Source: Larimichthys crocea
Taxonomy: Eukaryota; Chordata; Actinopteri; Sciaenidae
DNA: 64,000 nucleotides
NCBI RefSeq assembly: GCF_000972845.2
Contig: NC_040027.1
Location: 16,678,410 to 16,742,409, forward strand
Direction of reading: 5' to 3'
Position 1 is the stretch's first letter. Every line of letters begins with the position of its first letter. Shown piece after piece: positions 51,771-63,236 of the stretch. Under the pieces are notes generated by a model, which was not told where the DNA came from, made no database searches, and saw nothing but the letters and a program-made list of their open reading frames with translations. Made by a program: the position numbers and the translations under genes.

Positions 51771-52589
51771 CATATACTCAACCACACTCATATAGGCTTA
51801 TAGATGGAGACACACAAACACACACACACACCCTTAGCCGCATGTTTCCTTTACCCTCTGTGTTGAGCCCAGAATGCTCCTGCTGCTGTCACAGCAACTC
51901 CAGGATTGTGACAGATTACGGCCTGCTGCCCTGACCAATAGGAGCCAAGAATGTTGCCTACCCACTGACTCATAATTCTTGGCATACCTATGCCGAGTTG
52001 ACGTTTCTTTAATGGTCCCTAGACCTCCAGTAGGCATCCTTGTCCTGAGCACTATGATTGCCTATTAGCAATTCACCAGCACTTGCACTTTTTTACCCCT
52101 CCACTCCCTATGTCACCTCTCCTATGAGGGGAGAGGACCCGGAGAAGAAGAAGCCAAGGGAAGGATAGAGATAGATGGAAGGAGGGAGGGAGATAGGGAC
52201 GCAGCCAAGCATGCTGGCTTTGAATTGAAGAGAAGTCAGAGAGGTGCCAGAGAGAGAGATGGGCCAAAAAAAAAACAAAAAAAAAAACCAGACACGAAGA
52301 CAAAAAAAACTATGATAGTGAAACAATACTACCCTCAACCAACTACTTTATTTTAAAAAACGGTAGTGGGTTTCATCCAGTGACTCTTTTCTCTCCTTTC
52401 TCTCTGCTTTCACTCCACACACCGTCTTTCCCAAATCATGCCGTCTACTGTGATACGCCACTGGACTTACATTCGGTCTCATTAATCAGCCACATCTGCC
52501 ATAGCTACAGATCAGTATGACATACTGATTATTAATGATAGGTTGATCGACAATTTGTTATCCTATAAGACCAAGTTGGTGAAATCTGG

Positions 52590-52591
<2 letters not shown>
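51771..52591. other. Unannotated intronic sequence with a purine-rich tract
   Basis: A GA-rich tract at 52120-52312 includes A runs interrupted by C. The rest is unremarkable. Confidence 0.4.

Positions 52592-52678
<87 letters not shown>
52592..52678 (+). repeat. Long (GT)n microsatellite, about 43 units
   Basis: An uninterrupted 87-bp GT run. In the minus-strand pre-mRNA it is a CA repeat. The overlapping Cys/Val and His/Thr frames are repeat artefacts. Its purity suggests high length polymorphism. Confidence 0.97.
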
Positions 52679-52680
<2 letters not shown>

Positions 52681-55600
52681 ATCAAAGGGGGGATTGCAAG
52701 AAGGAGCCAGAGCTCACAGGATCGACACAGGGCCAGCCTGCTCTGTCCATCTGCTCCAAGCTTCATTCCCAGCATATCAATACCCCACGTCTCATACACA
52801 CATACACTCGCAAACACACACACATACATAGACACACAGCCACACACACGCACACAGCATTCTGTCACCTGCGACTTCTGCTGGTTCCATCACTCTCCCA
52901 CCACTCCAGGCCTTGGCTGTAAAGCCTGCTTATGTTTCATCCTGACACTTCGGAAAATTCCTGCTTGTCTATAAGAGCATTCACGACCAAACAAAGGGGA
53001 CAGGCCTGTCTTCTAGCCCTGTCTCTCGTCTCCTCCTCCTCTCAAGTCTGATGCTGCAACACACTAAAACAGTTTGCTAAATAAACACAATGCCGCCCAC
53101 CCCCTCACTGTGTCTGGTTCAACCTTGAACTGCACAGAACCTGGGGCCAGACAAGCAGTACACCATCCTGACCTCTCGCCATTTCTCCCAATCTGCAGCA
53201 AACACACTCTGACGAAGTGAGAACAAGAAGCACTGGAGCAGAAAACACATTGGAAGTGTCTCTGCCAGCTCCCACTCCACACTACCTCCCATGGCCTTGG
53301 GTGGCTTATTTCATTGGTAGGGTTTGGAGTGGGTGAGTGGATGTGGTTTGGAGTAGAACTGTGTTGTGTTGTGTGTGTTCATTTCTAAAGATGCGGATGT
53401 TTTAAGAGCTTAGACTCTCCAGGATGCACTTACACCACAGAGCGATTTTATGGTTTGGCACAGCAGAGCCAGCAAAAAATAGTTTTTTTTTTTTTTTTAC
53501 AGAAGTGGTCTGAGTACAGTGAAGCCCGATCAGAACAGAGTATAATTAAACCCAATGCAAACTGTTCTAAGTACACCCTAACACAGAGAGAGCACCGGCA
53601 CTAAATTCCTAAAATATTTTCTCCTGCTGTGATTATGACGTACTGTGTGATCACAGCCGATCACGTCCATCTGGATCCACACGGATCATTTCTGGGTGAA
53701 GACCTCTAGTGAGGAGTCCAGTTATGATGGCCTAACTTGAGGTGAAATCAAAATGCTAAACACCTGTCCAGCCTTCTCACCGCCCAACCCTCCCCACTAC
53801 TCTCACACCTTACCTCCTCCATTTTTACAGCCACATCCTTGACAGCCCATCACCTCTCTTGCCCCTCGAGCCTCCCACCATCCAGGGACATTTGTATGCA
53901 TGCATATATTCATGAGCAGGTATTAAATTTAAATATGTTTTTTTTTAAACAGTTACTGATATACAGCTAATGCAGGCCAAGAAGAGAGAGACAGAGAGGA
54001 AGGGAGGAAAAAAGGGAGACACTGTGCACTCTGTATGAACTCGAGCTAAATCACACTCAGATGCCTCCTACACTTCCTCCCCTCCTTGTCCTAGCTTTTA
54101 TTATTTATTAATTTATTCATTTTAATGATGTTCATCTGAGCACATTCATCTAACAATTAGGACTTAAAGGTTTAACGTCATGCAATATAGGACTTTAAAA
54201 TCCTACCAAAAATTACATTTGGGATTTGAGATGAGTTCTCTCTTTCTTTTCCCTCCTCCTCACCCGAGCAGTCATGAGGTAGATGTTGTGTCTGTCGTTT
54301 CACGGAGGTCAGGATTGTTTTCCGCAGTTCTTTGGCTCTGAGGGCAGTCCTGGGAGCTCTAATGGCTTGTTCACACTCTCTGCTTTGCATTATTTCCTAA
54401 CTGCAAATACCAAGGGGCTATGTCACAGAGAGAGCCATCCTAAAGCACTTAACAATGCAACCTACATACACTCAGGCATGGAAAGAAACACGCATACATA
54501 GACACTAAAGCATGAGCATAAAGCACACGCACACACAAACACTTCACTGACAGGACATGGGGGGCTCTTAGCTCAAGGGGGGCGGTCACACAGGGGACGC
54601 TCTTAGACTGTGCCACCCACGGAGCTCAGCCAATGCTGTGTACAGTACTAATCCCAAAGTAAAGAGGACGGAGGAAAAACGAGAAATAGGAGAGACGAGT
54701 GCAGAGAAAACGAAAAGGGCCAAAGAAACTGATTTTGCCTCATAGTTCATCTTCATCTGGGTGCCCTGTCCCAAACCCCAGTTCATGAAATAAGTCCTGC
54801 TGAAAATCAATGGCAGTCCGAGCCGTGTAAAGGTCAGCCATTCAGCAGCGCTGGCCTTGGTGGACCAGTCAAGCCCAGGCTTGTACTGTGAAGCTCAGCT
54901 AAGTAGAATTAATGGGGGGATCGATTATTCTGCACACAACTTAAATTGAACTAAGCAGAGAATCATTTTAAGGCAGGAACTGTACCATGACGTAGAATGA
55001 GATGCATTTGCCACATAGCCAACCCCAGAATCCATTTAGCAAGCACAAAGTAAAGGGTGGGAATAAAATAGATTTTTAAATAAAGGATCTCACTCTCCCT
55101 CTCCCCTTCTTTTTGAGTTCACCCTCTATACAGTAACCTCCCGATAATACCCTAAACCCACCCGGGACCTAACACATAGATTTGATACAGAGAAGGACTT
55201 TTCCTCTTTTCTCTTTCCTCCCCTTTCACTCCCTCTCCCCCTTACCTCTTTTTTTATTTCATGTCACCGCCGGCACCTCATTCTTCTTGTATTTTTCCCT
55301 TGTTTAAAACAAAATCAATATGGAACCGGAGGAGACAAATCAACGTATGGTGGCACTGCAGGGGGAGGCCCAGCAGGCTCCCACCTCTCTGGTCACATGT
55401 TCCTCGCATGTTCGCTCGCTCCATGGTATGGGGGAGGGGCGGAGTAAGTGAAGGAAGGAAGGGCGAATGGGTGGAAGTAGAGATGTAAGGTTTGACTTAT
55501 GGAGGGATGAAATGATAAGAGACCAAAGGGCTGGAGAGGGATGAAACAACGCTCCAATGGGAGGGCATAGGGAAGGAGAAATGAATGGAGAGAGGGATGA

Positions 55601-56783
55601 GAAGAAGAGAGGAGAAGAGTGGGCGGCAAGGTTGGGGTGGTGGTGGTGGTGGTGGGTTGTGCATATCATGGAAAATTCTGCTCCAGTGACTGGAGTGCAG
55701 AACGGGAGACCTCATCTATAATGTATATCATGGATCCGTGAGAGATTTTCATACATATAAAATGGAGCAGCACCAGGAAGTGTCTCGCTGCCACAGCACA
55801 GCCGAGAATCGCCCATGGGGGCAATTTCAATATTCTGTTCTGTTTGTACTTCCATACCGCTAATTCACATATACCCCTGTGTTTCCTAGCACTGCTTCAT
55901 ACTGTGTAAGTCAAAAAGGATTAAAAGACACCGTGTCCATATGTAAACACATTTTATTCAAGATTATTCAAATACCTCCACATTTTTTTGCGTATTTAAC
56001 CTCTCTTATCTCTACAAACAGATATCTGCAGATCAATGCTGAATCTGTAAGCAAGGGACTAAGATTTTGGTATCCGGAGCGTTCTGGTTTCCATTTGTAG
56101 TCTGGGTAGTATTGACCAGTGAAGTCTGAGCGGGCTTTGGTTGCAACAGTTCACATGGAGAGCAAAAGAGGTGGAATGGCCAAAATCCTGTCCATCAGCT
56201 ATTGTCTGATTTAGGTTTTTATTGTCTTTTTTATTATCTGCGTTCGTAGTTCAGAGGTCTTGGCACGGATATCTGTTATCCATTTTCTGGATATCTGCTG
56301 GCTACACCAGAAAGCCAGAATCATTGCCCCCAGAGTCAAAATCTTCATTGAGACCTCTCTCCTACATTTGAAGGAAAATGCACTATATTCGAACAACCTA
56401 ATAATAACAGCCAGCTCCATTTTAAAAAGTTGAGGACTAACAAGTTTTGAAACACAATAGACAATAGACGATATATGGTACTTATATATTCATCATAAGC
56501 CCTTGTCTCTCCCTCTGGTCTTGCATTTCTTTCTAAACAACTTGGACAGCCAACGTGGGCATCATGTGGGAATCGGGGGAAAAAATGAAATAAATAAACA
56601 TGACAAGTGGCCACTTAGCCACAGCCTCCCTCATTGAAACCTGATGAGGGCCCTGTCTCGGCTAACTTCAACAAACGTTAAGTGACATGCTTAAGTGGGT
56701 TCAGGTTGCGCATCCGGGGTAATTCAGTAAAAATACAAATGAGTCTGGCTGGGAAAACGGATCACTATGCACTCATTCAAAAT

Positions 56784-56786
<3 letters not shown>
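52679..56786. other. Unannotated intronic sequence
   Basis: Holds CA-rich scatter (52795-52857), a 16-base T run (53483-53498), GA-rich tracts (53980-54020, 55425-55620) and a GGT repeat (55636-55655). No convincing exon was found. Confidence 0.35.

Positions 56787-56829
<43 letters not shown>
56787..56829 (+). repeat. (AG)n microsatellite, about 21 units
   Basis: Perfect AG run. The Arg/Glu frames over it are artefacts. Confidence 0.95.
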
Positions 56830-56832
<3 letters not shown>

Positions 56833-56888
56833 TCATTTCTTTTCTCTGTCCTTCAGAGGATTCTCTCGGCCTCACATCGACCGTCTGA

Positions 56889-56917
56889 CACACACACACA
56901 TACACACACACACACAC
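56889..56917 (+). repeat. (CA)n microsatellite with one T interruption
   Basis: CA run broken once by TA; it lies 60 bp beyond the AG repeat and is UG-rich in the minus-strand transcript. Confidence 0.88.
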
Positions 56918-59900
56918 CGTCGCGCGGCCGTAAACAGCGCTATATAGACCCGGTGATTTCCCTCATTGGGAATCGATAACAAATAACCTCACTTTTCACT
57001 GGCCATTATGGTCTGTGTCGACCATACCCAGTCGTCTTTATCTGCACACACGGTGTCACGCCTGACCTTGAGCACGCCGCTCTCCTCTCTCTCTGCTCCC
57101 CAGGTAGATTTCAAGCAGAGGGTTCGGTCCTGGTTTTTGGAAAGGTTCAAATTGAGCCCTATGGGAGCGAGGAGCAGGGAGCAGCCATCTCCCATGACAG
57201 ATCAATGGTAGGTCTCACCACAGGGCAGGGGGCCAGCGCCTTGCACAACCTGCTAATAGAATCCCAATGTCATTGCTGACACTACATCGCCGGGGCTGCT
57301 GGAGGTTAGCCTGAGGTAGGACAGTAGGACAGCCACGGTTTAAAATGCCTTCAAGGTCTCCATGTTTCACATTCCTCTCTGTCATGTGTGTGCATGTGTG
57401 TGTGTGAGGGATGAACTGTTCGTTGTAAGAATGTGTACATGTACATGCAGGATATTAGTTACATTTCAGCTCCAACATACAGATTCAACATGCAGTAGTC
57501 TATGCAACTTTCTTTAACTTCCTTGTCCTCCATTCAAAACTCTTTGGTCCCAAGAAGTATCTGCATCCCTCTTAAAACTAAATTCAGAGTTCTTGCCTTC
57601 TCTCCTTTTGCATTTTTTAAATTCTCCTCTTCTCCCTCTCAGTTCAAAGATACAGTGGCAATTTTAGGCCTTCATTAACATCCTAGACATCCCACTGCAG
57701 TGTGGAGCAGTGAAACCCATGAATCATAGCACAAATCATTTCACATGTCCCACTTGAAGACAGGCTGCAGAGGCTGTTAAGCCACTATAAACACCTATGC
57801 ACACACACACATACACACACGGATGTATGAGTGAGCGATGAGTGCAGAGGAAATCTTGGTCACCAGAGGAAACATGTCTCAGAGAGTCTTAAGAGCTCCT
57901 GATGAAGATGAAGAGAGGATTTAGACCTTTGCATATTTTACTCCCACTATCTCGGAGTTCTGCTGTGTGTCACACATATCCCACATATATAGTATAGGAC
58001 TTTAGAGCTTTTTCTGCTGCTCTTCTTTCACTGGATTTTCTCTTCAACACCCACACTTAAGTTTTTGCAGCTTGAGACACAAGTTTCAGAAACTTTGCAC
58101 TCGGGCTGAGGCTTAACATCACATCTGCTGTCATGTAAAGATCCATTCGGGGTCTTGGCCCTTACTGTAACAGATATTTCAGTAGCTAACTCTGGGGCAT
58201 GTAATATTAAAATCTACAATCTCTATCAACAGTTAACACTTAGTCCATTTTCTCTATCAACTTTAATTAACCACTGACCCTTCTCAGAGTACTCTCTTCC
58301 TCCTGTCAGTGGGAGTCATGACATTTGCCAGTTACATAGCATGACATCCCCCAGGGGCAGCTTGGCGATCCCCAGCAAACAGCTACTGTACATTAATTAA
58401 TTACCATGAAATTAGAGTACCATCTTTGCAAGTGGCTGCCTCCATTATACTCACGGCCTCCATTTTTCCACAACTTCACCCAAACCCATATGCTCCTTAC
58501 AGTATCCATGTACAACAGAAATGGATGTGTGCACTGTCACTTCCATTCAGAGCAATGACAGATGGAAAGTAACGGAGTCTCGGCAGATGCATACAGACAA
58601 GTCGAAGCAGGGAGAAAAGAACAGAGTGGTACATGGTACAGCCTCAGCGATACTGGATTTTTTAGGACAATACCAATGCTTGAGAGAGATAAAAAACCTG
58701 CCAACAGTAGATTAATTCAGTAAATTAAAAGTAAATTGTTTGATATTAGCTTAACGCAGATGTTTCAATATTGGGAGCCAGTAACCAGGCGAAAAGGCCT
58801 CAGACAAGATAGATTAAAATAATGAACAAGATCAATATAAGATAATTGTTTAAAATGTAACAAGTTTTCATTTCATCATGTTCTCCCCTGTAGTATAATT
58901 TATCAGAATGCAATAGAATAAACTTGAGGCAAAAGTTGCATTTAAGTGCTGATCTAGGATCAGTGCCATTACTCAAAATGTAAGACTGTAACAATATAAG
59001 AGAACACTTACAATAGTGTTACATCAGGTTACTGCACCACTGCTCACTGTAAATGAGCCAATCTACTACAGCTTATAAAATATTTAGCTACTCTATCATA
59101 TATCAATGTGTTCATTGAAATGTGATTAGTGAAACTTACATGTTGGAGCTTTAGACTAAGATGGACCTCTGATGTAATGATGTTGGAAAATTAACTAGCT
59201 AGCTAACCTGAGCTGTTTGTCTTTTTTTTTTCTTTTTTGCCTTTTCCCACACAAGAGGTAACAGCATGATGCACACGCATCCACACGCTCCACTGTCTTT
59301 CTTTATGCCAGTCAGTTTGAGTTGTCTCCACACTTGGTTTTAGTATTGTATCAGCACTGGAAAAAGTCTGGGAAGGCAGGCTTTCTATCCAACCATCCCC
59401 ATTTTGGATTCAGAGCAGTGCATTTTTCATGCAGGAGTAGTACATGGCAGGGGAATGCTTAAACAAAGGATTGTGTCAAAATGTTTGTTATATACAAAAA
59501 TTGAGATGTCGACTGATATTTTGTTATCAGTTTTTTAAAAACACTTAAATGCTGATTTGTTTACTGGCCTCAAAAATCTGTCCATTAGTAATATATTGGT
59601 AATAATAAAGACAAACATATAAGTCTTGAAATTAATGAAGACATTTGTTATTTAAATCATTCTAAATGAAAGAGAAAAATCAAAGTGAAATAAAGATAAA
59701 AATACTGCTGTTAACTTTTCTCCAGTTTCTTTTGGCATGTGTGCCAACACATTACACTGATGTAGCTGTCATCACCTCATATCATCATGATACATGCACG
59801 CCAATGTCTGCCTTGGCCTCAAGCAAAGTTTTCTGCTATCCGACAGAGCTGCATCCAAACATCACAAATCAGAATTACATTGGGATGATTTTGTTATTTT

Positions 59901-60818
59901 ACTAGTGCAACGCGATTACATAGTAGAAAGCAGATACACAGGTAACACTGCTATCAAATCACAAATACATCAGGAAATGTCATTACAATATTCTTGGCGA
60001 AACTAAATTTGGCATATGGTGATGACAGCAGACGCAGCAAGTGCACAAGCTCCACACTGGAGTGATCACATACAGAATGATGTCCATCCCTCTAAGTGAA
60101 TCCAGATGTGTCTAGGCCGCTGGTTAATTTTAGTCTTCATTGATGTAATCAAAATTCAAATGTAAACCAACATGTGCACACACAAGCACACACTCTCAGA
60201 GACATTCACAAACAAACAGTCTGACACTTGCTTCCAAACCAGGCAAGCAGAGAGGAGTTGCGTGTGCTTCTGCCTGCATTAATTCTGTTAATGATCACAG
60301 AGGGTCAGCCTGCCTGTGATCCCTGTCCTACCATTAAACAAATAAAAACAACACTGATTACCAGGATGTTCACTGGATGCATCAATCTTGAGTAATTAGA
60401 GAGTGGTGTTTTGACTCTCTGCCTTTTTCTTTTCCCTCTTTCCCTTGCTTATACCAAAGTCAGGCAGCAGCAGCAGAGTCCTTTTAATGAACTAATAAGG
60501 TTGCGTGCTTGGCTAACCAAGAATGAGACAGAAAAGAGACAAATAAGTAGGAAGAGAGGCTGCTTTACCAGCTAAATAAAGCTGCTACAAGTACTAGCAC
60601 TGCTGCCTTTTGCTATGAGGGTTCATCACTCTCTTTTTTAGAATATGAGAAAATAATACAGGAATGGGCGTGGAGTACATACTTAGTGTATGTGTGCATA
60701 AGCGTGTTGCTGCCTAGAAAAGGACACAGCTGTCACATTAAGATCATGCAGGCCTGTAGCATTCATCTGTCTTGTAAAACCTTGAGACCTAAAGTACTGT
60801 GGTACTTAAGGCTATAGG

Positions 60819-60820
<2 letters not shown>
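56918..60820. other. Unannotated intronic sequence
   Basis: AT-rich, mostly unique-looking sequence. A plus-strand open segment with splice-like flanks at 57104-57207 is treated as a weak finding. A CA-rich patch lies at 57800-57820. Confidence 0.35.

Positions 60821-60902
<82 letters not shown>
60821..60902 (+). repeat. Long (GT)n microsatellite, about 41 units
   Basis: Uninterrupted 82-bp GT run followed by ATATATAAG. It is a CA repeat in the minus-strand transcript. Confidence 0.97.
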
Positions 60903-60909
<7 letters not shown>

Positions 60910-61083
60910 AGTGATTGCATGTGCAGGGAAGGAGTGTGATGAAGATGCTAGTGGGGCATCTGGCAAATCCAGATGCTCACGCAATCCAATGGCGTGAGAC
61001 TGTAACATGGGAAGAGAACATGATGGAGGGAGAGAAGGACAACGTGGGAGGATGAAAGTAAAATTGGAAACTGGGAGTTTTAA

Positions 61084-61100
61084 TAATATATATATATATA

Positions 61101-61137
<37 letters not shown>

Positions 61138-61171
61138 ATATAGATATGATATAAGATATATATATATATAA
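61084..61171. repeat. (AT)n repeat with palindromic interruptions
   Basis: About 88 bp of almost pure A/T alternation broken by AATATT, TTATATAATA and GATATGATATAAG. It is self-complementary and could extrude as a cruciform. Confidence 0.9.
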
Positions 61172-61385
61172 ATAAAGGAAATTAATACACATACATAGAC
61201 ATACATAGACAACATTTAACAGAAAAGTGAAAATAAGGAGGTGAAAGTGAACGTGAGTGTGGCACAGGGCGTTGTATCCAACGATAAATTTGTGCCTGAT
61301 GATGAGCTGGTTGTTGCTTACACTCTGCTGAGCTGAGCTGTGTTATTCCTGCACTGTGATGCCCAAAGTTTACTATGCTGTTTGT

Positions 61386-61445
61386 GTGCTATTCTAACCT
61401 GACTGTGTTGTTCCTGTGCTATGCTAACCTGACGGTGTTGTTTCT
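61386..61445 (+). repeat. 30-bp minisatellite, two clear units plus degraded copies
   Basis: Two adjacent 30-bp units, 61386-61415 and 61416-61445, each of the form GTGCTATKCTAACCTGAC followed by KGTGTTGTTYCT, differ at three positions. Degraded relatives (GTGTTATTCCTGC at about 61340, and GATATGTTGTTTCT to about 61500) surround them. Confidence 0.7.
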
Positions 61446-62532
61446 CTGCTATGCTGTGCAATGCTGTGCGGCGCTGTGATAAGCTGGATATGTTGTTTCT
61501 TTGCTGTGCTGTCCTGGGTGGTGACAGCCTCAGCCACTGACAGGTCCTTTAAATTCACCACTGCCAATTAGAGTCACTCCAGACCTGGTGGTGGGTGCGC
61601 GGAGGACGAGGGGGAAGTAAAAAACTGCTGGGACGATGGTTGCAGGCCTGACAGGCCTGATGTGGAGATGGAAATGCAGTAATTTGGAGTAATTCGGCAA
61701 CTCGCTGGCGCTTGCCTTGCCTGCCTGTCTGTCTGTCCGCTGAAATAAATGGGGTCAGCAGCGTGTGATCGGCAACTTTCATTTATATGTAAATGACCCC
61801 ATCGTTGCTGCAGCAGCTGCTGTGGAAGCTGCTGCTAAGTCTGTACACACACTGAAATGCTGGCCTAAAAGAGAAAGCCAGCCAGCCTGGATGACTCCTG
61901 TCTCTGCTTCTGCCTTCCTTTACCTCTGTGTAGCCTTTTTCCTCTCTCTCAATCTTTGTCTCTTTCCTTCCCCACCTCTCTGTATACTACACTATCACAA
62001 TGACCTACACATATACTATGAACATCGCATATGTTTGTATATCCTACAGTAGCAGTGCAATTGACAACCGTTTTGTAAAATGACGAAAAAAAGTTGAGTT
62101 CTTGTCAGTACATGCTCAAAAAATGTGATAATAGGCTGTGCTGAACTGGTCTGAGGAAAAGTTTTTTTTTAACTGTGTGGAGTGTCAGATTGAATGCTAA
62201 ATCAGTCGCTACGGCATAAAAATGTGAATCCTTCATGGAAAACCAACTTTTACAACACTGTGAACTCCGGTCTGGTAATACTCTGACAATACAAACAGAA
62301 ATTGCATTTGCAAATTGTCTTGCTTGCTGCCAGCTAAAGTTGAGGGCTACAACTAATAATAATTTTTATTTGCAATAATTAAATAATCATGTTCTTTAAA
62401 ATGTCATGTACGTCACAATTTACCAGAGCCCAAGGAGACCTCATCCAAAGCACAAACATATTCTACCTACAATTAATTAGACGGAGAGCACATCGTCACA
62501 TCTCAGAAACTAAACTATTTCTAATCTCTGTT
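61446..62532. other. Unannotated intronic sequence
   Basis: GC-richer unique-looking sequence at 61540-61740, a small CTGC/CTGT repeat (61719-61737) and a GCTGCAGCAGCTGC-type palindromic patch (61805-61837). Then AT-rich sequence with nothing recognised. Confidence 0.35.
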
Positions 62533-62866
62533 TTAAAAGCTCCAGTTTGTAAGATTTAGAGAGCTCTATTTAAAGAATATGTAAGAAATGGAAAACAGTG
62601 TTAATAACTATGTTTTTATTGATGTTTTATCACCTGAAAATAAAGACTTGTTATGTTTTTGCTATGTTAGAATGAGCCTTTTATATGTACAGCGGGTCGT
62701 CTTCCACAGAGTCCGCCATGCTGAACCTTGAAACACCGGCTCTACATAGGGAGTTTTGTTGCACAGTTCTTGGCCAAGGTAGTTTCTGCTTTAGGCTTAG
62801 AAGAAGAGGGATCCAATTGCAACTACAATGCTGGAAGCCAATCAATCCTACACACTGTTCCTTTAA
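62533..62866 (+). mobile_element. MITE-like DNA transposon copy B, forward orientation
   Basis: Begins TTAAAAGCTCCAGTTTGTAA then GATTTAGAG. It continues through AATAACTATGTTTTTATT, ATCACCTGAAAATAA, GAATGAGCCTTTTATATGT and GTCTTCCACAGAGTCCGCCA, and ends AATCCTACACACTGTTCCTTTAA. The ends are imperfect terminal inverted repeats flanked by TTAA-like sequence. It is the same family as the inverted, shorter copy at 36535-36732. I recognise the phrase order from a very common percomorph element. The open frame over it (62685-62873) is not a gene. Confidence 0.85.
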
Positions 62867-63236
62867 TATATAAATTCATATTATATACATTATTATTACA
62901 ACTTCATAGAAGTGATCCTGCTATTTGAGACTGGCATGTTTCTCCTGAAATGTACTGCAGCAGTGTAGAATGGGGTAGCAGAAAGCAACAGTGAAAACAC
63001 TGGAGCACATCAGATAGTGTATTGTAGTGCCCGGAGGTGTGTTCGCTTCATTACCTAGCTAGCCATTGTGCTGATGCAGAACCGGGGTCCTGTAAATTCC
63101 TGCCTGCTTGTGACACCATAGATAATTACACTTCCATAAATAATGGAGTATGCCTTGCCCACTTCCTATAGAGCTCTCCTAATGAGATTAATATACAGGG
63201 AGCGGCAGAAAACACTTGGCAAGTAAATCTTAAGGC
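62867..63236. other. Unannotated intronic sequence
   Basis: Unique-looking sequence between two repeat elements. 63080-63230 has several ATAATTA/TTAATA words and may be a conserved non-coding element. Confidence 0.35.

Noticed and set aside
52543..52974. Open frames with long Cys-Val or His-Thr repeats
   Set aside because: Translation of the GT/CA microsatellite; three frames stay open simply because the repeat has no stops.
60763..61215. 150-residue minus-strand frame with Tyr/Ile and Thr/His repeats
   Set aside because: Covers the GT and AT simple repeats; compositional only.
62685..62928. Overlapping plus-strand frames near 62.7 kb
   Set aside because: They lie inside the MITE copy B; the sequence is explained by that element.
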